A stretch of DNA of 64,000 nt from Bradyrhizobiaceae bacterium PARB1 (GTDB taxonomy: Bacteria > Pseudomonadota > Alphaproteobacteria > Rhizobiales > Xanthobacteraceae), in assembly GCA_002256345.1 (NCBI GenBank), contig NKIY01000016.1:19373-83372 (forward strand). The letters are read 5' to 3'. This document shows, piece by piece, positions 1 to 10,467 of this stretch (positions are counted from its first letter, which is position 1; each line of letters begins with the position of its first letter). Under the pieces are notes generated by a model. The model made no database searches. It was not told the origin of the DNA and worked only from the letters and a program-made list of their open reading frames with translations. A program made the position numbers and the translations under genes.

Positions 1-130
1 GTCCCGCTGTGGACCGACGAGGACGGCGCCGGCCGCTTCGCGTGGCGCGCACCGACACGTTGACCGCTTCCCGTCGGCGGGAGCGGTGCTCGCCGATGGC
101 ATTCCCACCCCCACCGCGAAGGAGACTGAC

Positions 131-478
131 ATGCCCCAGATTGGCGAATTCACGCGCGACGAGACCGGCTTCATCGGACATCTCGGGACGCTCTTGCTGC
201 ATCAGGACATCATCATCGTCGCGGCGGAACCGTTCGACGCGGAGAACGCGCCGGATTATCGCGTTCACCTCTTCGACGGCATGAGCAACGAAACAGGCCC
301 GGAGATCGGCGCGGGCTGGAAACGCACCGGCGAGAAGGCCGGCGAATATGTCGCGCTGCTGATCGACGATCCGACATTCCCGCATCCGATCCGCGCCAAC
401 CTGTTCCGCGACGACGATCCCGGCAACGCCTGGTCGCTGCACTGGTCGCGTCCACGCGATCGTGGCGAGAAGGATTGA
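131..478 (+). CDS. DUF736 family protein
   Basis: ORF 86..478; ATG at 131 after a purine-rich RBS; MPQIGEFTRDETGFIGHLGTL..., ending in the DUF736-like LHWSRPR motif. Confidence 0.8.
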   Translation: MPQIGEFTRDETGFIGHLGTLLLHQDIIIVAAEPFDAENAPDYRVHLFDGMSNETGPEIGAGWKRTGEKAGEYVALLIDDPTFPHPIRANLFRDDDPGNAWSLHWSRPRDRGEKD

Positions 479-481
479 GCG

Positions 482-1255
482 ATGCTTGCTCGCCGCCAAA
501 CGACGAGCCGCTCGAGTGCGTCCGGGCCGCTTTGCGCTGCCCGGCGCATGGCTCTCCTTCTCCTTTCCGGCCTTACCCTCGCGAGCGTCACGCCGTCGGT
601 CACGATGGCGCAGCGCGCTCCGATCGTCCGGCCGTCGCCACGCGATCCCTATGCCGATCACATCGCCGAGGCATCTAAGCGTTTCGGCGTTCCGATCGCA
701 TTGATTAGGGCGGTGATGCGTGCCGAAAGCGCCGGCGATCCGCGCGCTTTATCGCCGAAGGGCGCGATGGGCCTGATGCAGATCATGCCACCGACCTGGG
801 CGGGCTTGCGCCTTCGCCACCGTCTCGGCGTCGATCCTTACGATCCGCATGACAACATCATCGCCGGCGCCGGCTATATCCGCGAGCTGTTCGATCGCTA
901 CGGATCGCCCGGCTGGATCGCGGCCTACAATGCCGGGCCTGGTCGTTACGAGGACTCGCTGAGGGGTCGTGCGCTGCCCGCGGAAACGCGCGCCTATGTT
1001 GCGAGCGTCATGCCGTCCGTCGCCAGCGGTGATGCAGCCGGTCCAATCGTGGTCGCAGCGCTAGATCCGCTCGCCTGGACACGCGCGCCGCTGTTCATTG
1101 CACAGCCGGACCGCAGACCAGCGACCGATCCCGTGCCGGGTGAGCGCGCTTCCGATGCTGCGATGACGTCATCATCCGTGCGCGATGTTTCCGCCATCGA
1201 GCCGCAGTCGGGCGGGCTATTTGTCCCGCGCTCCGGCGGGAGGAATACGCCATGA
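482..1255 (+). CDS. Lytic transglycosylase (SLT domain), conjugation-associated
   Basis: Motifs AESAGDPRALSPKGAMGLMQIMPPTW and AAYNAGPGRYE typical of SLT domains; lies between DUF736 and the relaxase. Confidence 0.85.
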   Translation: MLARRQTTSRSSASGPLCAARRMALLLLSGLTLASVTPSVTMAQRAPIVRPSPRDPYADHIAEASKRFGVPIALIRAVMRAESAGDPRALSPKGAMGLMQIMPPTWAGLRLRHRLGVDPYDPHDNIIAGAGYIRELFDRYGSPGWIAAYNAGPGRYEDSLRGRALPAETRAYVASVMPSVASGDAAGPIVVAALDPLAWTRAPLFIAQPDRRPATDPVPGERASDAAMTSSSVRDVSAIEPQSGGLFVPRSGGRNTP

Positions 1256-1499
1256 GCAGCCCGGTTCCGGATCGCACGATAGCGGGCTCCGGCGTGACAT
1301 GGCGTGCGTGGAGGCTGGAGGCAGGCAACACGACCGGACGATGGCGAGATAAAAAGCCGCGAGGTGCGGCGTCGGTCGGTTGTGTTGTTTCAATAGGTTA
1401 TGAGACGATTTCGCGATGTGCGGGGTTTATGCGCACCTCGCGTCAATGCTGGTTTCGCCGCGATTTCATGCCCTTGGCGCGATGTGTGGGGGCTCGGCC

Positions 1500-3239
1500 A
1501 TGAGCGGCGACGACGATTTTCGCATCCGGCCTGGCCGTATCCGTTCCACCAGCGCGCAGCGGGCCCGACCCTTCATCGCTCAGGCGCTCGCTGCCGCGCA
1601 GAAGGCCGGCGCACGTATCTCGCGCTCCGGCCGGATCAGCTCCGGCAACCGCTCGACCTTCGGGCGCGGCCGGACGGCGAGCGTGCGCGCCAATCGACTG
1701 CTGACGGGACGTTCGCGCATCGTCGTCATCAAGACCAGGCTCGTTCGCCATCACGCGCGCGCCGCGCCACTTGCCGCCCATCTCAGCTACCTGCGCCGCG
1801 AGGGCGTCACCCGCGACGGGGAGAAGGCCCGGCTGTTCGGGCCGGAGACTGATGACGTCGACGGCCGCGGCTTCGCCGAGCGATGCCAAGACGACCGGCA
1901 TCATTTCCGCTTCATCGTATCGCCGGAAGACGCGGTCGACATGGCGGACCTCAAATCCTTCGCCCGCGACCTGATGGGCCAGATGGCAAAGGATCTCGGC
2001 ACGAAGCTCGATTGGGCGGCGGTCGATCACTGGAACACCGACAACCCGCACGTCCATATCATCCTGCGCGGGCGCGCCGACGATGGGCAGGATCTCGTCA
2101 TCGCGCGTGACTACATCAAGGAAGGGATGCGCGCCCGCGCCGCCGATCTCATCACGCAGGAATTGGGGCCGCGCACCGATCTCGACATCCGCCGCAATCT
2201 GGAGCGCCAGGTCGAGGCGGAGCGCTGGACCCAACTCGATCGGCAGCTTGTTCGCGATGGCCGCGAGGGAGGCGTCATCGACATGGCGCCCGATCCGAAC
2301 ATCCGGCCCGACGAGTATCACGCGCTGAAGGTCGGGCGGCTTCGCAAGCTCGAAACGCTTGGTCTCGCTGAACAGGTCGGCCCCGGCCAGTGGATGATCG
2401 ACGGCAGGGCCGAGACGACGCTGCGCGAGCTCGGCGAGCGCGGTGACATCATCAAGCGGATGCACCGCGCGCTGACCGAACGCGGCATCGAGCGCGGCTC
2501 GGCCAGCTATGTGCTGGCGGCAGAGAGTCTCGACACCCCGATCATCGGTCGGCTGGTCGATCGCGGCCTCGACGACGAGCTGAAGGGCACGGCCTATGCT
2601 GTGGTCGATGGTGTCGATGGCTGCACCCATCACATCAAGCTCCCCGACCTCGATGCGGCCGGCGACAGCGCGTCGGGCTCGATCGTCGAGCTGCGCAGGT
2701 TCGAAGACAACCAAGGGCAGCGGCGCGTGGCGATCGCCATCCGCTCCGATCTCGACATCGACCGCCAGATCTCCGCGTCAGGCGCAACCTGGCTCGACCG
2801 GCAGAATATCGCCCGCGAGCCGGCCGCGCTGTCCCAGGGTGGGTTCGGCGCTGAAGTTCGACAGGCGTTGGAGCGCCGCGCTGATCACCTGGTCAGACAG
2901 GGTTTCGGGGAGCGTCATGGCCAGCGTGTTACCTTCACTCGAAACCTGATCGACACGCTGCGCCGCCGCGAGCTTGAGGCGCTCGGCGACAAGCTGGCCG
3001 CCGAGACCGGCCAGCCGTTCAATCGGGCGGCCAGCGGCGAATATGTCGCCGGCTCCTACCGTCAGCGCTTCACGCTCGCCTCGGGCCGTTTCGCCATGCT
3101 CGACGACGGCCTCGGCTTCCAGCTCGTGCCGTGGACGCCCTCGCTGGAAAAGCAGCTCGGCAAGCACGTCTCCGGCGTCGCCCGCGATGACGGCGGCATC
3201 GACTGGAGCTTCGGCCGCAAGCGCGGCCTCGGCCTCTGA
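1500..3239 (+). CDS. Relaxase/mobilization protein, VirD2-like with DUF3363-type C-terminus
   Basis: HVHIILRGRADDGQDLVIARDYIKEGMR motif; ATG at 1500 (MSGDDDFRIRPGRIRS). Confidence 0.85.
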   Translation: MSGDDDFRIRPGRIRSTSAQRARPFIAQALAAAQKAGARISRSGRISSGNRSTFGRGRTASVRANRLLTGRSRIVVIKTRLVRHHARAAPLAAHLSYLRREGVTRDGEKARLFGPETDDVDGRGFAERCQDDRHHFRFIVSPEDAVDMADLKSFARDLMGQMAKDLGTKLDWAAVDHWNTDNPHVHIILRGRADDGQDLVIARDYIKEGMRARAADLITQELGPRTDLDIRRNLERQVEAERWTQLDRQLVRDGREGGVIDMAPDPNIRPDEYHALKVGRLRKLETLGLAEQVGPGQWMIDGRAETTLRELGERGDIIKRMHRALTERGIERGSASYVLAAESLDTPIIGRLVDRGLDDELKGTAYAVVDGVDGCTHHIKLPDLDAAGDSASGSIVELRRFEDNQGQRRVAIAIRSDLDIDRQISASGATWLDRQNIAREPAALSQGGFGAEVRQALERRADHLVRQGFGERHGQRVTFTRNLIDTLRRRELEALGDKLAAETGQPFNRAASGEYVAGSYRQRFTLASGRFAMLDDGLGFQLVPWTPSLEKQLGKHVSGVARDDGGIDWSFGRKRGLGL

Positions 3240-3263
3240 TCCCTCGCAGAAAGATCCATCCCA

Positions 3264-5249
3264 ATGTCCGCTACGAAAATTCTCTGGGGCCAGATTCTCA
3301 CCGTCTTCGCCATCGTGCTGGTCACGACCTGGGGCGCGACCGAATGGGTGGCCTGGCGGCTCGCCTTCCAGCCTGAGCTGGGGCAGCCGTGGTTCCGGCT
3401 ATTCGGCTTTCCCTTCTACCTGCCGCCCTCGTTTTTCTGGTGGTGGTATGGCTTCGACGCCTATGCGCCATCGATCTTCGTCGAGGGCGCCTACATCGCG
3501 GCATCGGGCGGCTTCATCTCGATCGCGGTCGCGATCGGCATGTCGGTCTGGCGGGCGCGCGAGGCCAAAAAGGTCGAGACCTACGGCTCGGCACGATGGG
3601 CCGAACGGCAGGAGGTGCAGGCCGCCGGCTTGCTCGGCGCCGATGGCGTCGTGCTTGGTCGATACGAGCGGGACTACCTCCGCCATGACGGGCCGGAGCA
3701 TGTGCTGTGCTTCGCGCCGACACGATCCGGCAAGGGCGTCGGCCTGGTGGTGCCCTCGCTGCTGACCTGGCCCGGCTCGGCCATCGTTCATGACATCAAG
3801 GGCGAGAACTGGACGCTGACGGCGGGATTCCGCGCCAAGCACGGCCGCGTACTGCTGTTCGATCCGACCAACGCCAGATCGTCGGCCTACAATCCGCTGC
3901 TCGAAGTGCGCCGCGGCGAATGGGAGGTCCGCGACGTTCAGAACATCGCCGATATCCTTGTCGACCCCGAAGGCTCATTGGAGAAGCGCAATCACTGGGA
4001 AAAGACCAGCCATGCGCTGCTGGTCGGCGCGATCCTCCATGTCCTCTACGCCGAGGAGGACAAAACGCTTGCCGGCGTTGCGGCGTTCCTGTCGGACCCG
4101 AAGCGCCCGATCGAGTCGACGCTGGCGGCGATGATGAAGACAGCGCACCTCGGCGAAGCTGGGCCGCATCCCGTCATCGCCAGCGCCGCGCGCGAGCTGC
4201 TCAACAAGAGCGACAACGAGCGATCGGGCGTGCTCAGCACCGCCATGTCGTTCCTCGGCCTCTACCGTGATCCCGTCGTCGCCGAGGTGACGCGGCGTTG
4301 CGATTGGCGCATCACCGACATCGTGGGCGGCAAACATCCGACGACGCTCTATCTTATCGTGCCACCCTCCGACATCAACCGCACCAAGCCGCTCATACGT
4401 CTGATCCTCAATCAGGTCGGCCGCCGCTTGACGGAGGATCTGCAGGCGAAGGCCGGCCGCCATCGGCTGCTGCTGATGCTGGACGAGTTTCCGGCCCTTG
4501 GGCGGCTCGACTTCTTCGAGTCCGCGCTGGCCTTCATGGCGGGCTACGGCCTCAAGAGCTTCCTGATTGCCCAGAGTCTCAACCAGATTGAAAAAGCCTA
4601 CGGCGCGAACAATTCGATCCTCGATAACTGCCATGTGCGCGTCAGCTTCGCCACGAACGACGAGCGCACGGCCAAGCGCGTGTCAGACGCGCTCGGCACC
4701 GCCACCGAGATGAAGGCGATGCGGAACTATGCGGGGCATCGGCTGTCACCCTGGCTCGGGCATCTGATGGTCTCCCGATCCGAGACGGCCCGCCAGTTGC
4801 TCACCCCCGGCGAGATCATGCAGCTCCCGCCGACCGACGAGATCGTCATGGTCGCGGGCACGCCGCCGATCCGAGCGAAGAAGGCGCGCTATTATGAGGA
4901 TGCCCGCTTCAAGGAACGCATCCTGCCGCCGCCGGCGCTCGCGCAGCCGAAGCACGGCCGGCCTGACGATTGGACCGCGCTGCCGCTTCCGGCTCGGCCT
5001 GCGATCGCCGAGGCAAAGCCCGGGATGGAGACGGGCGACGAAGATCCGACCGGATCCGAGCGTCGCCAACAGCCCGAATTGAGCCGCATGAAGCCCGTCG
5101 AGAAGAAGGCGCCGATCGAGAACGAGTTCGAGATCGGCCTTGCCGATGACGCCGAGGATGACGCCACCCGCAATAGCCGGATGAACCGGCTGATGCAGGG
5201 TGTGGCGCGTCAGGTGTCGCTCGATCCCGGTGACGGCATGGAGCTTTAG
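3264..5249 (+). CDS. traG: Conjugal transfer coupling protein TraG/VirD4
   Basis: 661 aa; Walker A APTRSGKGVGLVVPSLL; LLMLDEFPALGRLDFFE; N-terminal TM segments. Confidence 0.92.
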   Translation: MSATKILWGQILTVFAIVLVTTWGATEWVAWRLAFQPELGQPWFRLFGFPFYLPPSFFWWWYGFDAYAPSIFVEGAYIAASGGFISIAVAIGMSVWRAREAKKVETYGSARWAERQEVQAAGLLGADGVVLGRYERDYLRHDGPEHVLCFAPTRSGKGVGLVVPSLLTWPGSAIVHDIKGENWTLTAGFRAKHGRVLLFDPTNARSSAYNPLLEVRRGEWEVRDVQNIADILVDPEGSLEKRNHWEKTSHALLVGAILHVLYAEEDKTLAGVAAFLSDPKRPIESTLAAMMKTAHLGEAGPHPVIASAARELLNKSDNERSGVLSTAMSFLGLYRDPVVAEVTRRCDWRITDIVGGKHPTTLYLIVPPSDINRTKPLIRLILNQVGRRLTEDLQAKAGRHRLLLMLDEFPALGRLDFFESALAFMAGYGLKSFLIAQSLNQIEKAYGANNSILDNCHVRVSFATNDERTAKRVSDALGTATEMKAMRNYAGHRLSPWLGHLMVSRSETARQLLTPGEIMQLPPTDEIVMVAGTPPIRAKKARYYEDARFKERILPPPALAQPKHGRPDDWTALPLPARPAIAEAKPGMETGDEDPTGSERRQQPELSRMKPVEKKAPIENEFEIGLADDAEDDATRNSRMNRLMQGVARQVSLDPGDGMEL

Positions 5250-5259
5250 TTAGGTCGCC

Positions 5260-5691
5260 ATGACGAAATCCGCGAAAAAGCAGCGCCTCTCTGTCTATCT
5301 CGATCCCGCCGTGATGCGCCGGCTTACCGAGCATGCTGCGCGCCGCGATCATTCACGATCGCTGGTCGCGGAGGCGGCCATCGAATCCTTCCTGTCGCCC
5401 GATGCGGCTGAGCGGCAGGAAGCCGCAATCACCAAGCGCCTCGATCAGCTCGATCGCCGCATGACGCGGATGGAACGCGACGTCGGCATCTCCGTCGAGA
5501 TGCTGGCAGTGTTCGTGCGGTTCTGGGTCGCCACCACGCCGGCGTTGCCGGAACCTGCTGCGCAGGCTGCGCGTGCCAAGGCCGGCGAACGCTATGATCA
5601 GTTCGTCACCGCTCTCGGCCGCCGCCTCGCGAAGGGTCCGAAGCTAAGGCAGGAGATTTCCGAGGACGTCGCCGCCGACGGTGAGCCATAG
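5260..5691 (+). CDS. CopG-like ribbon-helix-helix protein of the transfer module
   Basis: MTKSAKKQRLSVYLDPAVMRRLTEHAARRDHSRSLVAEAAIESFL; lies directly after traG. Confidence 0.75.
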   Translation: MTKSAKKQRLSVYLDPAVMRRLTEHAARRDHSRSLVAEAAIESFLSPDAAERQEAAITKRLDQLDRRMTRMERDVGISVEMLAVFVRFWVATTPALPEPAAQAARAKAGERYDQFVTALGRRLAKGPKLRQEISEDVAADGEP

Positions 5692-5725
5692 TGTGTCGCG
5701 TCAATCTAACCGGATCGGCGTAAGA

Positions 5726-6205
5726 TCATCCTTCGACAAATCTCGCGAGGTTTTCGAGAGTCGAACGAAGCCCGACATCGTGGTCCGCTTTGCTTATTCC
5801 GATCGGCACATTCTCGGCGATGATCGAGACATCAGTGCCGCCCGCCACGGGCGACAGGCTCCACGTCATTCGCATCTCGCCGGCGAAAGCCGGATCATCG
5901 GACTGAAACGTCACGATCTGGACGACGCGACGATTCGGGACCAGCTCTGCGAAGCGACCTTCGACGACATCAGTGTCGTCGGAGGTCTTGCCTGCATTCG
6001 GGTGATCGCCGCGATAGGTCAGCGCCATCCTGTAGGTGCCACCTGGCCGGGCGTCGAACTCGTAGATCTGGCCGGTCATCCCATCCGGCGGAAGCCACTG
6101 CGGCCATGCCTTGGGATCAACAAACGCACGATAGATCACGTCCGCGCTGGCGGCGATGAATCGCGTCGCTGAGTCGGTTCTCCCATGGCTGATATTCGCC
6201 GTCAT
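5726..6205 (-). CDS. SRPBCC/AHSA1-family protein
   Basis: ATRFIAASADVIYRAFVDPKAWPQWLPPDGMTG...FDARPGGTYRM; opposite strand to the transfer genes. Confidence 0.75.
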   Translation of the reverse strand: MTANISHGRTDSATRFIAASADVIYRAFVDPKAWPQWLPPDGMTGQIYEFDARPGGTYRMALTYRGDHPNAGKTSDDTDVVEGRFAELVPNRRVVQIVTFQSDDPAFAGEMRMTWSLSPVAGGTDVSIIAENVPIGISKADHDVGLRSTLENLARFVEG

Positions 6206-6372
6206 TGATCGCTCACCTCGCGTCGTTCGAATTCTGACCCCGCCGTTCTCCTGTATTTGCACGCTACACTACTACGCCGATGAATCTTTGTTGAATCGGC
6301 CCAAAATCAGGCCCTTTTAATCATCCCCGTCCGGGGAAGGACTGTCTCGACCCCGATGGAATCGGGGGTCAT

Positions 6373-7389
6373 GTGGCGGCTTCACATCAACATGCGGAAG
6401 GTCTGGCGCGCGGCGCGCGAATGCTGCGCACGGCGCTTGGCCCGGCGATCGCCCGCTACCTCGACGACGCCAGCATCGTTGAAGTGATGCTCAACCCTGA
6501 TGGGCGGCTCTGGATCGACCGCCTATCCGAGGGGCTGTCCGACACGGGCGAGCGGCTGTCAGCGGCGGACGGCGAGCGCATCGTCCGCCTGGTCGCCCAC
6601 CACGTCGGCGCCGAGGTTCACGCGGGCGCGCCGCGCGTGTCGGCGGAGCTGCCCGAGACGGGAGAGCGGTTCGAGGGCCTGCTGCCGCCTGTCGTCGCCG
6701 CGCCGGCCTTCGCGATCCGCAAGCCCGCGGTCGCGGTGTTCACGCTCGACGATTATGTCCACGCCGGGATCATGTCGGCCGGACAGGCTGTGATGCTGCG
6801 CCAGGGCGTGGCGTCTCGCGCCAATATCCTCGTCGCCGGTGGCACATCCACCGGCAAGACCACGCTTACCAACGCTCTCCTCGCCGAGGTCGCGAAGACC
6901 GCCGATCGTGTCGTCATCATCGAGGATACGCGCGAGCTGCAATGCGCCGCGCCGAATCTCGTGGCGATGCGTACCAAAGACGGCGTCGCCTCGCTGTCCG
7001 ATCTCGTGCGCTCGTCGCTGCGCCTGCGCCCCGATCGCATTCCGGTCGGCGAGGTGCGCGGAGCCGAGGCGCTGGAGCTGCTCAAGGCTTGGGGCACCGG
7101 ACACCCCGGCGGCGTCGGCACGATCCACGCCGGCACCGCGATCGGTGCGCTGCGCCGGATGGAGCAGCTCATCCAGGAGGCCGTCGTCACTGTCCCGCGG
7201 GCGCTGATCGCCGAGACAATCGACATCGTCGCCGTCCTCTCCGGCCGCGGCTCTCTGCGCCGGCTTTCCGAACTCGCACGCGTCGAGGGCCTCGGCCCGG
7301 ACGGGGACTATCGCATCGCGCCGGCCGTCATCGAGGGCGACGGCGACCCGGCCCTGCTCACCCCAAGCCCTGAAGGAGAAAGCCTGTGA
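6373..7389 (+). CDS. trbB: P-type conjugative transfer ATPase TrbB
   Basis: [55 protein letters not shown] start. Confidence 0.92.
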   Translation: MAASHQHAEGLARGARMLRTALGPAIARYLDDASIVEVMLNPDGRLWIDRLSEGLSDTGERLSAADGERIVRLVAHHVGAEVHAGAPRVSAELPETGERFEGLLPPVVAAPAFAIRKPAVAVFTLDDYVHAGIMSAGQAVMLRQGVASRANILVAGGTSTGKTTLTNALLAEVAKTADRVVIIEDTRELQCAAPNLVAMRTKDGVASLSDLVRSSLRLRPDRIPVGEVRGAEALELLKAWGTGHPGGVGTIHAGTAIGALRRMEQLIQEAVVTVPRALIAETIDIVAVLSGRGSLRRLSELARVEGLGPDGDYRIAPAVIEGDGDPALLTPSPEGESL

Positions 7390-7733
7390 TCGACCGCCTG
7401 CGCCCAATGCGCCTGACTCAAGTGCGCCAACGTCTCGGCATGACCGTGTCCATCGCCACGCTGTCGGTAGTGATGGCCGCGCCCGCCCACGCCTCCGGCT
7501 CGTCGATGCCGTGGGAGCAACCGCTGCAACAGATCCTGCAATCGATCGAAGGCCCCGTGGCCAAAATCATCGCGGTGATCATCATCATCGTCACCGGCCT
7601 GACGCTCGCCTTCGGCGACACGTCCGGCGGCTTCCGTCGGCTGATCCAGATCGTGTTCGGTCTCTCGATCGCCTTCGCCGCGTCGAGCTTCTTCCTGTCG
7701 TTCTTCTCGTTCGGCGGCGGGGCGCTGGTCTGA
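7386..7733 (+). CDS. trbC: TrbC/VirB2-like pilin
   Basis: Small TM protein with signal peptide; follows trbB with a 4-bp overlap. Confidence 0.85.
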   Translation: MIDRLRPMRLTQVRQRLGMTVSIATLSVVMAAPAHASGSSMPWEQPLQQILQSIEGPVAKIIAVIIIIVTGLTLAFGDTSGGFRRLIQIVFGLSIAFAASSFFLSFFSFGGGALV

Positions 7734-8014
7734 TGACGGGCATTGTCGAACAGGGCGGTGAAGTCCCGGGTTACACGGCCCCCGTTCACCGGGCGCTGAC
7801 CGAGCCGATCCTGCTCGGCGGCGCGCCGCGCGCCATCGCCATCATGAACGGGACGCTCGCTGGCGCCGTCGGCCTGGGGCTGCGTCTCTGGCTGGTCGGC
7901 ATCGCCATCTGGGCGATCGGCCATGTCGCGGCAGTTTGGGCAGCGAAGCGCGATCCGCTCTTCGTCGACGTAGTGCGCCGCCATCTGCGCGTCCCCGCGC
8001 ACCTCTCGGTCTGA
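7733..8014 (+). CDS. trbD: TrbD/VirB3-like protein
   Basis: VPGYTAPVHRALTEPILLGGAPRAIAIMNGTL; tgATGa overlap with trbC. Confidence 0.88.
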   Translation: MTGIVEQGGEVPGYTAPVHRALTEPILLGGAPRAIAIMNGTLAGAVGLGLRLWLVGIAIWAIGHVAAVWAAKRDPLFVDVVRRHLRVPAHLSV

Positions 8015-8028
8015 CGGGGAGCGCGCCG

Positions 8029-10467
8029 ATGATGAACCTCGCCGAATACCGCAACCGCAACAGCCGACTCGCCGACTTCCTGCCGTGGGTGGGCCTGGTG
8101 GGCGCCGGCATCGTCCTCAACAAGGACGGCAGCTTCCAGCGCACCGCGCAGTTCCGCGGCCCCGATCTCGACAGCGCCGTCCCGGCCGAACTGGTCGCTG
8201 TCGCCGGCCGCCTCAACAATGCCTTCCGACGCCTCGGCTCCGGCTGGGCGATCTTCGTCGAGGCGCAGCGCCATGCCTCGAACCTCTATCCCGACAGCCG
8301 CTTTCCCGATCCCGCGTCGGCGCTGGTCGATGCCGAGCGCAAGGCGGATTTCGAGGAAGCCGGCGCGCATTTCGAGTCGAGCTATTTCCTGACCTTCACC
8401 TATCTGCCGCCGGCCGAGGACGCCGCGCGTGCAGAATCCTGGCTCTACGAGGGGCGGGAAAAGTCGGGCCTCGACCCCAACGAGGTGATGACCGGCTTCG
8501 CCGATCGCACCGATCGCATCCTGCGCCTGGTCGAAGCCTTCATGCCGGAATGCCGCTGGCTCGATGACGCGGAGACGCTCACCTATCTCCACGGCTGCGT
8601 CTCGACCAAGCGGCATCGGGTCCGCGTCCCCGAAACGCCGATCTATCTCGACGCGCTGCTCGCCGATCAGCCGCTCACTGGCGGGCTCGAGCCGCGCCTT
8701 GGTACGTCGCATCTGCGCATCCTCACAGTCACCGGCTTTCCGACGGCGACGACGCCGGGCCTGCTCGACGAGCTGAACCGTCTCGCATTTCCGTATCGCT
8801 GGTCAACGCGCGCGATCCTACTCGACAAGACCGACGCGACCAAGCTGCTGACCAAGATTCGGCGGCAGTGGTTCGCCAAGCGCAAGTCGATCGCCGCGAT
8901 CCTCAAGGAGGTGATGACCAACGAGGCGTCCGTCCTCGTGGACACCGACGCCGCGAACAAGGCGGCTGACGCCGATCTCGCGCTCCAGGAACTCGGCGCC
9001 GACTATGCCGGGATGGCGTATGTCACCGCGACGGTGACGGTGTGGGACGAGGATCCGCGCATAGCCGACGAGAAACTGCGCCTGGTCGAGAAGGTCATCC
9101 AGGGCCGCGACTTCACCGCCACGGCCGAGACCATCAACGCGGTGGACGCCTGGCTCGGCTCGTTGCCCGGCCACGTCTATGCGAACGTCCGCAAGCCTCC
9201 GATTTCCACGCTCAATCTCGCCCACATGATCCCGCTGTCAGCGGTGTGGGCGGGGCCGGAACGGGACGAGCATTTTGCAGCGCCCCCTCTGCTCTTCGGC
9301 AAGACCGAAGGCTCGACCCCGTTCCGGCTTTCGCTTCACGTCGGCGACGTCGGCCACACGCTGATCGTCGGCCCGACCGGCGCGGGCAAGTCGGTCCTGC
9401 TGGCGCTGATGGCGCTGCAGTTCCGACGCTATGCCCGCGCCCAAGTCTTCGCCTTCGACTTCGGCGGCTCGATCCGCGCGGCGGCGCTCGGCATGGGCGG
9501 CGATTGGCATGACCTCGGTGGCGATCTCAGCGACGGCGCGACCGATAGCGTCAGCCTTCAACCGCTCGCTCGCGTTCACGACGTGCCCGAGCGCGCTTGG
9601 GCGGGCGACTGGATCGTATCGATCCTGACCCGCGAGGGGGTGCCGATCACGCCCGAGGTGAAGGAGCATATCTGGACGGCGCTGACCTCGCTGGCATCGG
9701 CGCCCGTCGAGGAGCGCACGATCACTGGCTTGGTCGTGCTGCTCCAATCGAACGATCTCAAGCAGGCGCTCAGGCCTTATTGCGTCGGCGGTCCCTACGG
9801 CCGGCTGCTCGACGCCGAGCGCGAGTATCTTGGCTCGGCCTTCGTTCAAGCGTTCGAGACCGAAGGGCTGATCGGCACCGGCGCGGCGCCCGCGGTTCTC
9901 TCCTACCTCTTCCATCGGATCGAAGATCGGCTAGATGGTTCGCCGACTCTTCTCATCATCGACGAGGGCTGGCTGGCGCTGGACGATGACGGCTTCGCCG
10001 GCCAGCTCCGCGAATGGCTGAAGACGCTCCGCAAGAAGAACGCCAGCGTCATCTTCGCCACGCAATCGCTCAGCGACATCGACGGCTCGGCGATCGCGCC
10101 CGCCATCATCGAAAGCTGTCAGACCCGGCTCCTGTTACCGAACGAGCGCGCGATCGAGCCACAGATCACCGCGATCTATCGCCGCTTCGGCCTCAACGAC
10201 CGCCAGATCGAGATCATCGCGCGGGCGATGCCGAAGCGCGACTATTACTGCCAGTCGCGGCGCGGCAACCGGCTGTTCGAGCTCGGCCTGTCCGATGTCG
10301 CGCTCGCGCTCTGCGCCGCGTCATCGAAGACCGATCAGGCGGCCATCGCCCGAATCGTCGCCGAACACGGCCGCGACGGCTTTCTCGCCGCCTGGCTTGA
10401 TCACCGTGAAGTCGGCTGGGCCGCCGATCTCATCCCCACGCTCACCAACAAGGAGACGTCCCAATGA
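8029..10467 (+). CDS. trbE: TrbE/VirB4-like conjugal transfer ATPase
   Basis: MMNLAEYRNRNSRLADFLPW start; Walker A GPTGAGKSVLLALMALQFRRY; LLIIDEGWLAL. Confidence 0.92.
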   Translation: MMNLAEYRNRNSRLADFLPWVGLVGAGIVLNKDGSFQRTAQFRGPDLDSAVPAELVAVAGRLNNAFRRLGSGWAIFVEAQRHASNLYPDSRFPDPASALVDAERKADFEEAGAHFESSYFLTFTYLPPAEDAARAESWLYEGREKSGLDPNEVMTGFADRTDRILRLVEAFMPECRWLDDAETLTYLHGCVSTKRHRVRVPETPIYLDALLADQPLTGGLEPRLGTSHLRILTVTGFPTATTPGLLDELNRLAFPYRWSTRAILLDKTDATKLLTKIRRQWFAKRKSIAAILKEVMTNEASVLVDTDAANKAADADLALQELGADYAGMAYVTATVTVWDEDPRIADEKLRLVEKVIQGRDFTATAETINAVDAWLGSLPGHVYANVRKPPISTLNLAHMIPLSAVWAGPERDEHFAAPPLLFGKTEGSTPFRLSLHVGDVGHTLIVGPTGAGKSVLLALMALQFRRYARAQVFAFDFGGSIRAAALGMGGDWHDLGGDLSDGATDSVSLQPLARVHDVPERAWAGDWIVSILTREGVPITPEVKEHIWTALTSLASAPVEERTITGLVVLLQSNDLKQALRPYCVGGPYGRLLDAEREYLGSAFVQAFETEGLIGTGAAPAVLSYLFHRIEDRLDGSPTLLIIDEGWLALDDDGFAGQLREWLKTLRKKNASVIFATQSLSDIDGSAIAPAIIESCQTRLLLPNERAIEPQITAIYRRFGLNDRQIEIIARAMPKRDYYCQSRRGNRLFELGLSDVALALCAASSKTDQAAIARIVAEHGRDGFLAAWLDHREVGWAADLIPTLTNKETSQ

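Noticed and set aside
1443-2714. 423-aa minus-strand ORF
   Set aside because: Antisense shadow of the relaxase gene in high-GC DNA; no recognisable motifs.
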